In this document: piece by piece, positions 31,957 to 40,851 of the stretch | How the letters are laid out: the number at the start of each line of letters is the position of its first letter | Numbering within the stretch: the first letter of the stretch is position 1 | Source of the DNA: Giesbergeria sp. | GTDB lineage: Bacteria > Pseudomonadota > Gammaproteobacteria > Burkholderiales > Burkholderiaceae_C | Assembly (NCBI RefSeq): GCF_028686475.1 | Contig: NZ_JAQUCA010000012.1 | Span: 1-64,000 of the forward strand | DNA: 64,000 nucleotides | Direction of reading: 5' to 3' | The notes under the pieces: model-generated | What the model was told of the DNA's origin: nothing | Databases searched by the model: none | The model's input: only the letters and a program-made list of their open reading frames with translations | Position numbers and translations under genes: made by a program

Positions 31957-33918
31957 ATGAAACTGACCGTGACCAAAAAAATGAGCCTCTTGGCAGGGTC
32001 GGCCTTGATTGGCATTGCCATGCTGACCGGCTTGGCGCAAAAAGACATGCAGCATGTCTTTCAGGCTTCCAGCTTTACCAGCGAAAACACCGTGCCCGCT
32101 TTGGTGATTTTGGCCCATGTGCAAAAAGATTTCCTCAATCTGCGCCTGAGTGCCAATCGCATGATGGTGATGCACCAAGAAGAAGAGTTGATAGCCCTGG
32201 AAAAATCAGCGCGTCAAAACCGCGAAGCGCTGTTGCAAGGTCTAAAAGACTACGAAAAAACCGTCGTGGACGACAAAGACCGCGTCTTATTACAGCGGGT
32301 CAGTAAAATTTTTTCCGAATATGAGCCACTGTTGTTTGCCGTCATCAAAGAGGTACGCAATGGTGCCGAAGGCGTAGAAAAATCCAAAGCCATGTCGGTG
32401 CAGGCCAGTGTAATTGGTGCCCAACTTGAAAATGCAATTGAAGAACTCTTTGCCTACAACGTGAATTTGGGTAAAAAAGGCATGGAAGATGCCGTGGCCA
32501 CCAAAGACCGTGCGCTCACCTTGTCTTTGTTGATTGCTGCTTTAACCCTGACTGCCGTGGGCATCATCAGTTGGGTGGTAACGCGCTCGGTATTGCGCCA
32601 GCTGGGTGGCGAACCCGACGAAGCGGTTGATATTGCCAACCGGATTGCAGTGGGTGATTTAAGCAGCAAAATTAATCTACATGCTGGTGACAGCAGCAGT
32701 TTAATGGCGGCCATGCAGCGCATGACGCAATCCATTGAGGCCGTGATTGCCGACACCAATGTACTGATTCAAGCCGGAGCCAATGGCATGGTGCATGTGC
32801 GCTCCGATGCCAGTAAACACCAAGGCGATTTTAAGAATTTGGTCAATGGCATTAACCAAACCTTAGATGGTATTACGCAGCCAGTCGATGAAATCGTCAC
32901 CGTGATTGCGGCGATGGAAAACGGCGACCTGAGCAAAACCGTGCAAGGCGACTACAAGGGCGAAATTAAAACCGTCAAAGAAAGCATGAACAATATGGTG
33001 ACCAAGCTGGCACAAACGATTAGCGATGTCAGTGCCACCGCCGAAACCTTGGCTTCGGCCACGGCGCAAGTGTCTTCCACCTCGCAATCTTTGTCGCAAG
33101 CCGCCAGCGAGCAAGCCGCCTCGGTCGAAGAGACCTCGGCCTCCATCAACGAGATGGCTTCATCCATCCAACAAAACACCGAAAACGCCAAAATTGCCGA
33201 TGGCATGTCGGCACAGGGCAGCAGCAAAGCCGCCGAAGGTGGCAAGGCCGTCAACGATACCGTGCTGGCCATGAAGCAAATTGCCAAGAAAATTGGCATC
33301 ATCGACGACATCGCCTACCAAACCAATCTGCTGGCGCTCAATGCAGCCATTGAGGCCGCGCGTGCCGGTGAACATGGCAAAGGCTTTGCCGTGGTAGCCG
33401 CCGAGGTGCGCAAACTGGCCGAGCGCAGCCAAGTGGCGGCGCAAGAGATTGGCCAATTGGCCGTCAACAGCGTGGGCATGGCCGAAAAAGCGGGCAAGCT
33501 GCTGGATGAAATCGTGCCGGCCACGCAAAAAACCGCCGATGTGGTGCAAGAGATTACCGCCGCCTCCGAAGAGCAAACCGTGGGCGTGAACCAAATCAAC
33601 ACCGCCATGAGCCAGTTGAGCCAAATCACGCAGCAAAACGCCAGCGCCTCCGAAGAGCTGGCCGCCACGGCAGAAGAGATGTCCACCCAGGCCATCAGCC
33701 TGCAAGAGACCATGTCGTTCTTCTATGTGGCCGAGCAAGGGCGCAGCAACGCCAAACCTGCCAGCAATGCCAGCACCAATACCAATGCCAGCTGGAATGC
33801 AGGCAAAAAAGCCCCTGCCAGCCCATTGCGTATCGGCGGCCTGAACCGACAACCTGTCATGGCAAGCACTGCCAGCATCAGCAACCACCCTGACGAGTCC
33901 CATTTCGTGCGTTTTTAG
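31957..33918 (+). CDS. Methyl-accepting chemotaxis protein of the che operon
   Basis: 653 residues; strong ribosome site gggagg 6 bases before the ATG. TM1 near 10-30, helical periplasmic sensor (about 35-185), TM2 near 188-208, then a HAMP region and a second HAMP-like repeat ('[18 protein letters not shown]...[12 protein letters not shown]') before the signalling domain with '[21 protein letters not shown]' and '[16 protein letters not shown]'. The C-terminus has a long Ala/Ser/Asn linker and ends HFVRF, which may serve as a tether pentapeptide. Encoded between cheA and cheW, so it is likely the main receptor of this array. Confidence 0.94.
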   Translation: MKLTVTKKMSLLAGSALIGIAMLTGLAQKDMQHVFQASSFTSENTVPALVILAHVQKDFLNLRLSANRMMVMHQEEELIALEKSARQNREALLQGLKDYEKTVVDDKDRVLLQRVSKIFSEYEPLLFAVIKEVRNGAEGVEKSKAMSVQASVIGAQLENAIEELFAYNVNLGKKGMEDAVATKDRALTLSLLIAALTLTAVGIISWVVTRSVLRQLGGEPDEAVDIANRIAVGDLSSKINLHAGDSSSLMAAMQRMTQSIEAVIADTNVLIQAGANGMVHVRSDASKHQGDFKNLVNGINQTLDGITQPVDEIVTVIAAMENGDLSKTVQGDYKGEIKTVKESMNNMVTKLAQTISDVSATAETLASATAQVSSTSQSLSQAASEQAASVEETSASINEMASSIQQNTENAKIADGMSAQGSSKAAEGGKAVNDTVLAMKQIAKKIGIIDDIAYQTNLLALNAAIEAARAGEHGKGFAVVAAEVRKLAERSQVAAQEIGQLAVNSVGMAEKAGKLLDEIVPATQKTADVVQEITAASEEQTVGVNQINTAMSQLSQITQQNASASEELAATAEEMSTQAISLQETMSFFYVAEQGRSNAKPASNASTNTNASWNAGKKAPASPLRIGGLNRQPVMASTASISNHPDESHFVRF

Positions 33919-33941
33919 TCCTTTTTGGCGGAGGTGCGGCC

Positions 33942-34499
33942 ATGACCAGCCCAAAATTGCCCAGTTTTGCCTCGCCCACAGCAGCCCAACAAGCGCTGCT
34001 GGCGGCAGGCACTGACCCACAGCAATACCTCACCTTTTATGTGGGTGAGGAAATGTTTGCGATGGGCATTTTGGCCATCCGCGAAATCATCGAGTACCAC
34101 GCCCTGACCGAGGTTCCCTTGGTGCCGCCCTTGATTCGCGGCGTGATTAATCTGCGCGGCAGCGTGGTACCCGTGGTTGATTTGGCGGTGCGCTTTGAGC
34201 GCACACCCCGGCCCAGCAGTAAGCGCACCTGCATTGTGGTGGTCGAAACCCAGCACCATGATGCCGCTTTAGAAAACACCAGCCCGCAAAAAATGGGCGT
34301 GGTGGTCGATGCTGTGTCTGAAGTGCTAGAAATTGCACCCCAAGCGATAGAGCCAGCACCCGAGTTTGGCACCCACCTGCGTAGCGATTTTATTCAGGGC
34401 ATGGCACATATCAGGCAGCAATTTGTCGTGGTCTTGGATATAGACCGCATTTTGTGGCTACCCGAAATAGCTGTGCGCTCATCTCTTCAAACCGAGTGA
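33942..34499 (+). CDS. cheW: Chemotaxis coupling protein CheW
   Basis: 185 residues. The CheW fold is shown by 'YLTFYVGEEMFAMGILAIREIIEY', 'LVPPLIRGVINLRGSVVPVVDLAVR' and 'VVLDIDRILW'. It couples receptors to CheA. A GGCGGAGG ribosome site precedes the ATG. It stops 8 bases before cheR. Confidence 0.95.
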   Translation: MTSPKLPSFASPTAAQQALLAAGTDPQQYLTFYVGEEMFAMGILAIREIIEYHALTEVPLVPPLIRGVINLRGSVVPVVDLAVRFERTPRPSSKRTCIVVVETQHHDAALENTSPQKMGVVVDAVSEVLEIAPQAIEPAPEFGTHLRSDFIQGMAHIRQQFVVVLDIDRILWLPEIAVRSSLQTE

Positions 34500-34507
34500 G
34501 GCCCACT

Positions 34508-35359
34508 ATGGAAGACTTCCTGTTGTATGGCGAAGATTCTATTTCTAGCCGGGAGTTCTCGCAGTTTCAAAAGCTGATTTTTGATATTGCGGGCATCAGT
34601 CTATCGGAGGCGAAAAAGGTGTTGCTGGTCGGGCGGCTGGCCAAGCGCTTGCGCGCATTGGGGCTACGCAGCTTTGGCGAGTATTTTCAGCACCTGAGCC
34701 AAGAGGCCCAAGCGCAGGAGCGCCAAACGATGGTGGATTTAATCACCACCAACGAGACTTATTTTTTCCGCGAGCCACAGCATTTTGATTTTTTGCGCGA
34801 GAAAGCCGCGCGCTGTGGTCGCCAAGGTGGTTTTAGGGTCTGGAGTGCCGCCTCGTCCAGCGGCGAAGAAGCTTACAGCACCGCGATGGTGTTGGCCGAT
34901 ACCTTGGGTTTGGGCCAAGGCAGCTGGGAGATTGTGGGCACGGACATCAGCACCAAAGTATTATCGGCAGCGCACCGGGGGCTGTATTCTTTAGAACGCA
35001 CCAATGGCATTCCGCCCGCGTTGCTGAAAAAATACTGCCTCAAGGGTATCTTAGACCAGCAAGGGATGTTGTTGGTGGCACGCCAACTGCGCGAACGGGT
35101 GCAGTTTATGTACTGCAACCTGCTGCAACCGCAGCGCGTGCCCGGTTTGTTTGATGTGATTTTTTTACGCAACGTGCTGATTTACTTTAACCAAGAAACC
35201 AAGCAAAAAGTGATTGCCAATTTGTTGCCCTATCTCAAGCGCGATGGGCATCTGATTATTGGCCACTCAGAATCTTTGCACGGCATCAGCAGTGCTTTGG
35301 TGGCCGAGCGCCCCACCATTTACCGGCCTGCGTACAGGGTACAGGCTGGCCAACCGTAG
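34508..35359 (+). CDS. cheR: Chemoreceptor glutamate methyltransferase CheR
   Basis: 283 residues from ATG 34508. The helical N-terminal CheR domain ('FQKLIFDIAGISLSEAKK') is followed by an AdoMet-dependent methyltransferase domain with 'TTNETYFFREPQHFDFLRE', 'RVWSAASSSGEEAYSTAM' (SAM site) and 'FDVIFLRNVLIYF'. It methylates receptor glutamates during adaptation. The matching methylesterase cheB is not downstream; the next gene is dsbA on the other strand. Confidence 0.95.
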   Translation: MEDFLLYGEDSISSREFSQFQKLIFDIAGISLSEAKKVLLVGRLAKRLRALGLRSFGEYFQHLSQEAQAQERQTMVDLITTNETYFFREPQHFDFLREKAARCGRQGGFRVWSAASSSGEEAYSTAMVLADTLGLGQGSWEIVGTDISTKVLSAAHRGLYSLERTNGIPPALLKKYCLKGILDQQGMLLVARQLRERVQFMYCNLLQPQRVPGLFDVIFLRNVLIYFNQETKQKVIANLLPYLKRDGHLIIGHSESLHGISSALVAERPTIYRPAYRVQAGQP

Positions 35360-35392
35360 CGCGCAAGGCCGCTAAACCGGCTTAGACCGGTG

Positions 35393-36034
35393 TTAAGCCT
35401 TGAGGCTGGCAAGGTGGTTGACCACCTGCAACATCGCTTGCAAGCTGCCAGCCAAGGTGCCATCGGTGTAATAACGTCCGGCCACCCCCATCGAGGGGGT
35501 GCCCTCGACGTTGTAGGCTTCTTGCAATTGCGTGACGCGGCGCACTTGGTTGGCTACGGTGAAGGATTGGTACATCTCTTTGAACTTGGCCAGGTCCAAC
35601 TCGGGCTGCTTGGCGACCCAGGCCATGATGTCCTCGTCTTTGGCCAACTTTTGCTTCTCAACGTGGATGGCACGGAACACCCGCGCGTGCAGCGGCTCGA
35701 CTTTGCCCAAGCCTTCTAAAGCGTAGTAGAGCTTTTGCGCGGGTACAAAGCTGGCATTGAAGGCCACCGGCACCCGGCGCACCACCAAATTGGCCGGTGC
35801 TGCTTTGCTCCAACTGTTGAACAGGGGTTCAAAAGTATGGCAGTGGCCACAGCTGTACCAAAAGAACTCTAGCACCTCGATTTTGCCAGCGGGTGCATCG
35901 GTATTGACCGGCTTGGTCAGCTTGTGGTAATCCTTGCCTTCTTTGGGCGTGGCAGCCTGCGCTTGGGCTGATAAAGGCAGCAGGGGAGCGGCCAAGGCCA
36001 CGGCAGCAGTCAGAGAGAAGTCACGGCGTTTCAT
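35393..36034 (-). CDS. dsbA: Thiol:disulfide interchange protein DsbA
   Basis: 213 residues from ATG 36032-36034. Signal peptide with a twin-arginine-like start (MKRRDFSLTAAVALA) cleaved near residue 27. Thioredoxin fold with inserted helical domain; redox site 'WYSCGHCHTFEP' gives C62-GH-C65, and the cis-proline loop is 'GTPSMGV'. E. coli DsbA has CPHC; CGHC is the protein-disulfide-isomerase-type dipeptide. Oxidises cysteines in the periplasm. It follows the SPOR gene by 58 bases, and the argS - SPOR - dsbA order is one I know from this order of bacteria. Confidence 0.93.
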   Translation of the reverse strand: MKRRDFSLTAAVALAAPLLPLSAQAQAATPKEGKDYHKLTKPVNTDAPAGKIEVLEFFWYSCGHCHTFEPLFNSWSKAAPANLVVRRVPVAFNASFVPAQKLYYALEGLGKVEPLHARVFRAIHVEKQKLAKDEDIMAWVAKQPELDLAKFKEMYQSFTVANQVRRVTQLQEAYNVEGTPSMGVAGRYYTDGTLAGSLQAMLQVVNHLASLKA

Positions 36035-36092
36035 TAAAAAAATACTCCAAGGAGAGTGAATGAGGTTCAGAGAGTCAGTGCGGGGCAAAAGT

Positions 36093-36815
36093 TCAGCGGT
36101 TCACGCGCACCAAGGCCGAATCCACCCCTGAGCCATCGAGCCGCCCCTTGAGTTGCTCGGCATCGCCGCGTTTGCCAAACGGCCCCAAACGCACCCGAAA
36201 CACCGTGCGCCCGCCTTGTTCGCGCTCACTGATGCGTGCTTCTAAGCCTTGCATGGCCAGTTTGGCGCGTTGGGCTTCGGCATCGTTTTGGCTGCCAAAG
36301 GAGCCAGTTTGCACGAAGTAGGTGAAGGGGTCTTCTGCGGTGCTGTTGCTGGCCGTATTGCTGGCTTGCATCCGGCTCTTGGCCAAATCGCCCAGTGGGT
36401 CGGCACTGGCCGCAGCCGAGGCGCTGGCTGGCGCTGGTGTGGGGGCGGGCTTGGCCTCGGTGGGCGGCTTGCTCTCAGCCGTTTTGACTTCTGGTTTGGC
36501 ATGGGCCGCTTTGGTGTCGGTGCTGGCCGCTGCGGGTGGGGTGGTTGTTACAGCGCTGGCCGCTGGGGCCGGTTCGGTAGGCTCGGCCGGGATGATGCGG
36601 GCCGGATTTTTGCCATACAAGGGCGCATTGGGGTCCCAAGTTTTGTTCTTTTCGTCTTCGGCGGCATCTTGGCCCGTGCCACGCACGGCACCTTTGTTCA
36701 AAAAGGGCACCGGTACTTTGGTGACATAGACGGCCACCGCAAAGGCGGCCCCCAAACCCACCACCAAGCCCAAAATAAAGCCCAGAATGGTGCCGCCTTG
36801 TTGCTGTTGTTTCAT
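36093..36815 (-). CDS. SPOR-domain membrane protein (FtsN-like)
   Basis: 240 residues. One transmembrane helix near 8-31 (GFILGLVVGLGAAFAVAVYV), a long Ala/Pro/Lys-rich periplasmic linker, and a C-terminal SPOR domain (about 165-240: 'TYFVQTGSFGSQNDAEAQR', 'VRLGPFGKRGDAEQLKG'). SPOR domains bind denuded septal peptidoglycan; FtsN and relatives act in cell division. Its ATG overlaps the stop codon of the upstream iscB (ATGA at 36812-36815 read on the minus strand), and no clear ribosome site lies in front, so translation probably depends on the mobile gene. Confidence 0.85.
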   Translation of the reverse strand: MKQQQQGGTILGFILGLVVGLGAAFAVAVYVTKVPVPFLNKGAVRGTGQDAAEDEKNKTWDPNAPLYGKNPARIIPAEPTEPAPAASAVTTTPPAAASTDTKAAHAKPEVKTAESKPPTEAKPAPTPAPASASAAASADPLGDLAKSRMQASNTASNSTAEDPFTYFVQTGSFGSQNDAEAQRAKLAMQGLEARISEREQGGRTVFRVRLGPFGKRGDAEQLKGRLDGSGVDSALVRVNR

Positions 36816-38251
36816 CAGTGTGCGCGTGAAACCTCGGCATTCATGCCGGGGAGGCAGAGCGCGGAACGCACAGCGTTCCTGGCTTGGGGCCTTGCCGGTT
36901 CACGTTTTGCGCTGTTGGCCCGGTTGAAGAAGTAGCCATAGCCATCACCACGCTGAATCACGCGACAATGTTTGTGGCTGATGCCTTGCACCACGACGGA
37001 TTGTCCGTCTTGGTAGCTTTGGATGTTAAAAGAACCACTGGCTCGAATCGCCACACGACCGATGTGGATGCCAGCTTTGACCCCCGAGGGCACTTCGGCG
37101 CGTACCATGTCGCCAGTGCCAAAACCATGCACCCGTTTACGGCGCATGAGGTAGCCCCTTGGAAAGCCAAATTTGTTCAGCCTTGTGCGTTGGTAACTGC
37201 CTCGGCCTGTGGCCTTGAGGGTTAAGGTGGGACATTGCCAGTTTTCGATGGCTTGTATTTTCCCGACGCAAGCAGCATCGAGTGCATGGGTTTTCGGGAT
37301 ACCCAGCGTACAACGGTTGAATTTGGTTTGACCACCCGAAGCCAGTTCGACCGGCAAGCCGGTGGCTTGCAGCGCATTCGCCAGCGCCCAGCGGGTAGCA
37401 TTGACGGCTGCTGCATCGCGCAAGGGCTGTTTGGCCTGTGTCAGTATTTTGGCCAGACGCTTGGGGTCTTTGGCCAAAAAATCTTCAATGCTACGCGCGG
37501 CTTTTTTCTGGTTGCAGCAGGCGCAAGCCAGCGTTAAGTTAGAAGCCCGATTGCTGCCGCCCTGCGCTTTGGGGTGGATGTGTTCGATTTGCAACGGAAC
37601 GTCTTGGGCATCGCAATACGCGCACTGGCGGCCCCATTTTTCCAGCAGGTACTCGCGCAGTTCGTAGCCGAATAAAGTGCCTTGCTGGTATTCGATGCCC
37701 GAGATTTTCGGGTTTTGCAGGGCTTGCATATCAAAGCGCACCAGCTCAGAGCTGATGGCTTTAAGTGGTACCCAGCGTTGGATGCGTCGCACCCACGCCA
37801 TGCAGGTATCGACCCGGTGTTGCAACGAGGGGGCCAGCCAACCTTCTTTTTGGTTGCCGCGATTGAGAAAACGCGGCGCACGGTGGCGCAACTGGTTTCT
37901 ACGCCGACGGCGCATCTGGCGGCGAGCGGTTAAGGCTTCGGAAATTTGTCTGCCACGATGGATTAACTCCATCAAGTTCAGCACCACGGCAGTAACTTGC
38001 ACTTCGCCGCTTTGCTGGTCAATGATTTCAGCATCGCGCACCAAAGCCAAGCCGGTAGTTTTGCTGCCGGGGTCGAGTTTCAAACGCAGTGGCTGAAAAG
38101 TGCAGGTATCCGCTGCACGGTCTGTGAGTCGGATGACCATCGGCACAAGGCGATGCACCCGCGCCCGACCACGCGCCAGCAGCAGCCGGGCGCGCTTTTC
38201 GGTGCAGGGCATCAATGCCTTACCTTGGGAATCCAACACAAAAACTGCCAC
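36815..38251 (-). CDS. iscB: IscB RNA-guided nuclease
   Basis: 478 residues from GTG 38249-38251, which has GGAG 7 bases upstream and gives the usual N-terminus (VAVFVLDSQGKALMPC); a TTG four codons earlier also fits. Order of parts: PLMP domain (about 1-55); RuvC-I 'LRLKLDPGSKTTGLAL' (D60); arginine-rich bridge helix near 108-130; RuvC-II 'AISSELVRFD' (E169); HNH with 'QIEHIHPKAQGGSNRASNL' (H224, N238) framed by CxxC pairs at 210/213 and 243/246; RuvC-III 'KTHALDAACVG' (H322, D325); and a C-terminal target-motif domain. All catalytic residues appear intact. IscB proteins, ancestors of Cas9, cut DNA guided by an omega-RNA and are carried by IS200/IS605-type elements. No tnpA is present, so the element needs help in trans. 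Confidence 0.93.
   Translation of the reverse strand: MAVFVLDSQGKALMPCTEKRARLLLARGRARVHRLVPMVIRLTDRAADTCTFQPLRLKLDPGSKTTGLALVRDAEIIDQQSGEVQVTAVVLNLMELIHRGRQISEALTARRQMRRRRRNQLRHRAPRFLNRGNQKEGWLAPSLQHRVDTCMAWVRRIQRWVPLKAISSELVRFDMQALQNPKISGIEYQQGTLFGYELREYLLEKWGRQCAYCDAQDVPLQIEHIHPKAQGGSNRASNLTLACACCNQKKAARSIEDFLAKDPKRLAKILTQAKQPLRDAAAVNATRWALANALQATGLPVELASGGQTKFNRCTLGIPKTHALDAACVGKIQAIENWQCPTLTLKATGRGSYQRTRLNKFGFPRGYLMRRKRVHGFGTGDMVRAEVPSGVKAGIHIGRVAIRASGSFNIQSYQDGQSVVVQGISHKHCRVIQRGDGYGYFFNRANSAKREPARPQARNAVRSALCLPGMNAEVSRAH
36830..36854 (-). mobile_element. Palindromic right-end hairpin of the IscB element
   Basis: cggcattcatgccg (36835-36848) is a perfect palindrome with flanking partial pairing (cct before, ggggagg after). 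It lies in the last 15 codons of iscB. IS200/IS605 elements end in subterminal hairpins, so this marks the probable right end, 20-30 bases before the SPOR start codon. The exact boundary is not visible. Confidence 0.5.
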
Positions 38252-38566
38252 GTATCTCTCCAAAAAATCAGCTGTCTTTCCAGCTAGTCAGCCCTTACGG
38301 GCCTAGTGACGGACATCTTGCGATGTCGCTCCCCTCGGGAATGTCCACAACCGGCTCCAGCTTTTACAAGCTGCGGTTTCAACCTTCGGGCTTTTACCTT
38401 GGCCCAGCATGATCAAAACCTTGCAGAGCAGCAAACTGAGGAAGCATTTGCTGGTGCGTCTCAACGACCTGTTGTCAACGTAGCGGGCTGGTTACCGCTT
38501 TCCCTGGTCAACTTGGCTTAAATCCTTTCGGCTTCAAGCCCCATCCTTCAGGATGGGGTAATTGAC
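38252..38566 (-). ncRNA. Omega-RNA scaffold region of IscB
   Basis: 315 bases without a gene, directly upstream of iscB where omega-RNA is encoded. On the minus strand it holds a series of short stems, most capped by stable tetraloops: CCCCATCC-TGAA-GGATGGGG (38539-38558), an imperfect stem with GAAA loop (about 38515-38536), AGCTT-GTAA-AAGCT (38358-38373 region), GACATC-GCAA-GATGTC (38312-38327), GCCC-GTAA-GGGC (38291-38302) and AGCTG-GAAAGA-CAGCT (38270-38285). That density of stem-loops is what a structured RNA should show. The first hairpin also fits an IS200/IS605 left end. Ends of the transcript are not known. Confidence 0.82.
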
Positions 38567-38585
38567 GGCCATGCCTGTTATCCGA
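38567..38585 (-). ncRNA. Candidate omega-RNA guide segment
   Basis: In IscB systems the guide is the flanking DNA just outside the left end, transcribed 5' of the scaffold. Here the 19 bases between the argS stop codon and the scaffold, TCGGATAACAGGCATGGCC on the minus strand, occupy that place. The guide/scaffold border (set at GTCAATTACC) may be wrong by a few bases. Confidence 0.5.
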
Positions 38586-40295
38586 TTACATGCGCTCGGG
38601 AGCTGATACCCCCAACACGGCCAAGCCATTGGCCAGCACTTGGGCGGTGGCTGCCACCAGCGCCAGCCGGGCCAGCTTCACCGCCTCGTCTTCTACCAAG
38701 ATGCGCTCGGCATCGTAATAGCTGTGGTAACTGGCGGCCAACTCGCGCAGGTAGAAGGTGACATCGTGCGGTGCGTTGCCCGCAGCGGCTGCGGTGAGCA
38801 TTTCGGGGTATTTGGCCAGCAGCAGCATCAGGGCTTGGGCTTGTGGGCCTTGCAGCGCCGATAAATCGACGTTTTGCAGTGCCGCTACACCCGCCCCGCC
38901 TTGCTCTTGCCAAGCGCGCAGCACCGAGCAGATGCGCGCATGGGCATATTGCACGTAATAGACCGGGTTGTCGTTGTTTTGCGCCACAGCCAAATCGACA
39001 TCGAAGGTGTATTCAGTATCGGGCTTGCGGCTGAGCAAAAAGAAGCGCACCGCGTCTTTGCTTGTCCATTCAATCAGGTCGCGCAGCGTGACATAACTGC
39101 CAGCACGCTTGCTGATTTTGACTTCCTCGCCGCCCTTGACCACACGCACCATCGTATGCAGCACATAGTCGGGGTAGCCTTGCGGAATGCCCACATCAGC
39201 CGCTTGCAAACCGGCGCGCACCCGCGCAATCGTGCCGTGGTGGTCGGTGCCTTGGATGTTGACCACTTTGGTAAAGCCACGCTTAAATTTTTGGATGTGG
39301 TAAGCCACATCGGGCACAAAGTAGGTGTAATTGCCGTCTTGCTTACGCATAACGCGGTCTTTGTCGTCGCCGTAGTCGGTGGACTTGAGCCACAACGCGC
39401 CATCTTGCTCGTAGGTTTTGCCATTGGCAATCAGGCGCTGCACCGTGGCCTCGACATGGCCGTTGGTGTAGAGGCTCGATTCGAGGTAATACTCGTCAAA
39501 GCGCAACTGGAAGGCTTGCAAGTCTTTGTCTTGCTCGTTACGCAGGTAGGCTACGGCAAACTGGCGGATGTTGTCGTAGTCTTCCACATCGCCATTGGCG
39601 GTAAATTCGCGGTCATCGGCCTTGACGGTGGCCTTCGCCAAAAAGGCGGCTGCAATGTCTTGGATGTAATCGCCGTTGTAGAAATTTTTGGCGGCGGGGT
39701 TTTCTGGGTCTATCGGCCAGCAGTCGTCACCGGGTTTGAAGCCTTTGGCGCGCAGTTGGGTGCTTTTGGTCAGGGTGTCGATTTGCACACCTGCATCGTT
39801 GTAATAAAACTCGCGCTGCACGCTCCAGCCTTGGCTGGCGTACAGGTTGCAAATGGCATCGCCCAAGGCGGCTTGGCGACCATGCCCGACGTGCAGTGGG
39901 CCGGTAGGGTTGGCCGAGACAAACTCGACCAAGATTTTTTCGCCACGCGCGGGTTGGTCACCAAATTGTGGCCCTTGGGCCAACACGGCTTGCACCACTT
40001 GCTGCTTGGCGGCGGGCAGTAGGCGGATGTTCAAAAAGCCGGGGCCAGCAATTTCAATTGCGGCCACCCAGCGCTGAAAGGCGGCCGTGGCTTCTAGCGC
40101 TGCTTTGAGTTGCTCACCCAAGGCGCGCGGGTGGAGCTTGAGCGGCTTGGCCAATTGCATGGCGGCCGTGCAGGCAAAATCGCCATGCGCCGCCACTTTG
40201 GGCGATTCAAACGCCGCCTTGGCACCAGCACCGGGGGAGAGTTGTTCTAGTTCAGCCGCTAAGGCGGCCAGCAGTTCGTGTTTGGCAGAGAGCAT
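38586..40295 (-). CDS. argS: Arginyl-tRNA synthetase
   Basis: 569 residues. Class I synthetase with the HIGH-type motif '[15 protein letters not shown]' (HVGH at 135-138) and a KMSKS-like '[16 protein letters not shown]' near residue 395; N-terminal Add1 domain and C-terminal anticodon-binding DALR domain ending SAPERM. It charges tRNA-Arg. The IscB element begins within 20 bases of its stop codon, so its native terminator or spacing may have been displaced. Confidence 0.96.
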   Translation of the reverse strand: MLSAKHELLAALAAELEQLSPGAGAKAAFESPKVAAHGDFACTAAMQLAKPLKLHPRALGEQLKAALEATAAFQRWVAAIEIAGPGFLNIRLLPAAKQQVVQAVLAQGPQFGDQPARGEKILVEFVSANPTGPLHVGHGRQAALGDAICNLYASQGWSVQREFYYNDAGVQIDTLTKSTQLRAKGFKPGDDCWPIDPENPAAKNFYNGDYIQDIAAAFLAKATVKADDREFTANGDVEDYDNIRQFAVAYLRNEQDKDLQAFQLRFDEYYLESSLYTNGHVEATVQRLIANGKTYEQDGALWLKSTDYGDDKDRVMRKQDGNYTYFVPDVAYHIQKFKRGFTKVVNIQGTDHHGTIARVRAGLQAADVGIPQGYPDYVLHTMVRVVKGGEEVKISKRAGSYVTLRDLIEWTSKDAVRFFLLSRKPDTEYTFDVDLAVAQNNDNPVYYVQYAHARICSVLRAWQEQGGAGVAALQNVDLSALQGPQAQALMLLLAKYPEMLTAAAAGNAPHDVTFYLRELAASYHSYYDAERILVEDEAVKLARLALVAATAQVLANGLAVLGVSAPERM

Positions 40296-40337
40296 AAGCC
40301 GATTTTACGGGGCCGCGCTGCCAGCCTGCACCGGTGC

Positions 40338-40757
40338 TTAGGGCTTGCGCCGAGGCAGCAGGGTGAAGCCATCGGCACCCGGCTTAAAGCCTAGCCGGTC
40401 TAAGTGGTCTTCGGCGGCGGAGGCAATTTGCGTGCTTAACTCTAGCCCGAGTTCATTGAGCATATTGGCCATCATGTTGCAGCGCACCACCAGCAGGCCG
40501 CGCAGTTCTTCTAGCGTGTGGCGTTCGCGCCCGTGGTCATCGGTCAGTGGCACATCGGGGTTGTGTTGGTAGCGTTGGAACAGCGGGTGGGTGCGCTCAA
40601 TCAGCTGCTCTATTACCGCCTCATTGTGCGAGGATAAATCCACATCCAAAAATAAGGCCAACCGGGCAATGCGTGCGTCCACATCGGCCAAAGAGCGCGT
40701 CATGCGCCGTGACCATTGGAACAGGGGGTCGTCTTTTTCGGGCAATCCATTGGGCAT
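40338..40757 (-). CDS. Conserved hypothetical protein
   Basis: 139 residues from ATG 40755-40757 (MPNGLPEKDD) with aaggaat upstream. No signal peptide or membrane helix; the sequence is mostly helical and charged ('SLADVDARIARLALFLDVD', 'HTLEELRGLLVVRCNMMANML'), ending in a basic tail (LLPRRKP). I do not recognise a family. It lies between argS and glcB on the same strand, 42 bases before argS. Confidence 0.6.
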   Translation of the reverse strand: MPNGLPEKDDPLFQWSRRMTRSLADVDARIARLALFLDVDLSSHNEAVIEQLIERTHPLFQRYQHNPDVPLTDDHGRERHTLEELRGLLVVRCNMMANMLNELGLELSTQIASAAEDHLDRLGFKPGADGFTLLPRRKP

Positions 40758-40819
40758 GGTAGGGCATTCCTTGCAGCGTTGCGGCACAGTGTAGTACCGC
40801 TGCCCTCGGTTGAGCGCCC

Positions 40820-40847
40820 AAAGCGGCGCCCAAAGGCACCGCTTTTT
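40820..40847. terminator. Bidirectional-type hairpin after glcB
   Basis: aaagcggcgcc (40820-40830), loop caaa, ggcaccgcttt (40835-40845) with one G-T pair, followed on the plus strand by tt. On the minus strand it falls just after the glcB stop codon. Confidence 0.55.
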
Positions 40848-40851
40848 AGGC

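Noticed and set aside
38874-40022. Open frame of 382 codons opposite argS
   Set aside because: Antisense shadow of arginyl-tRNA synthetase; no start signal and no recognisable family.
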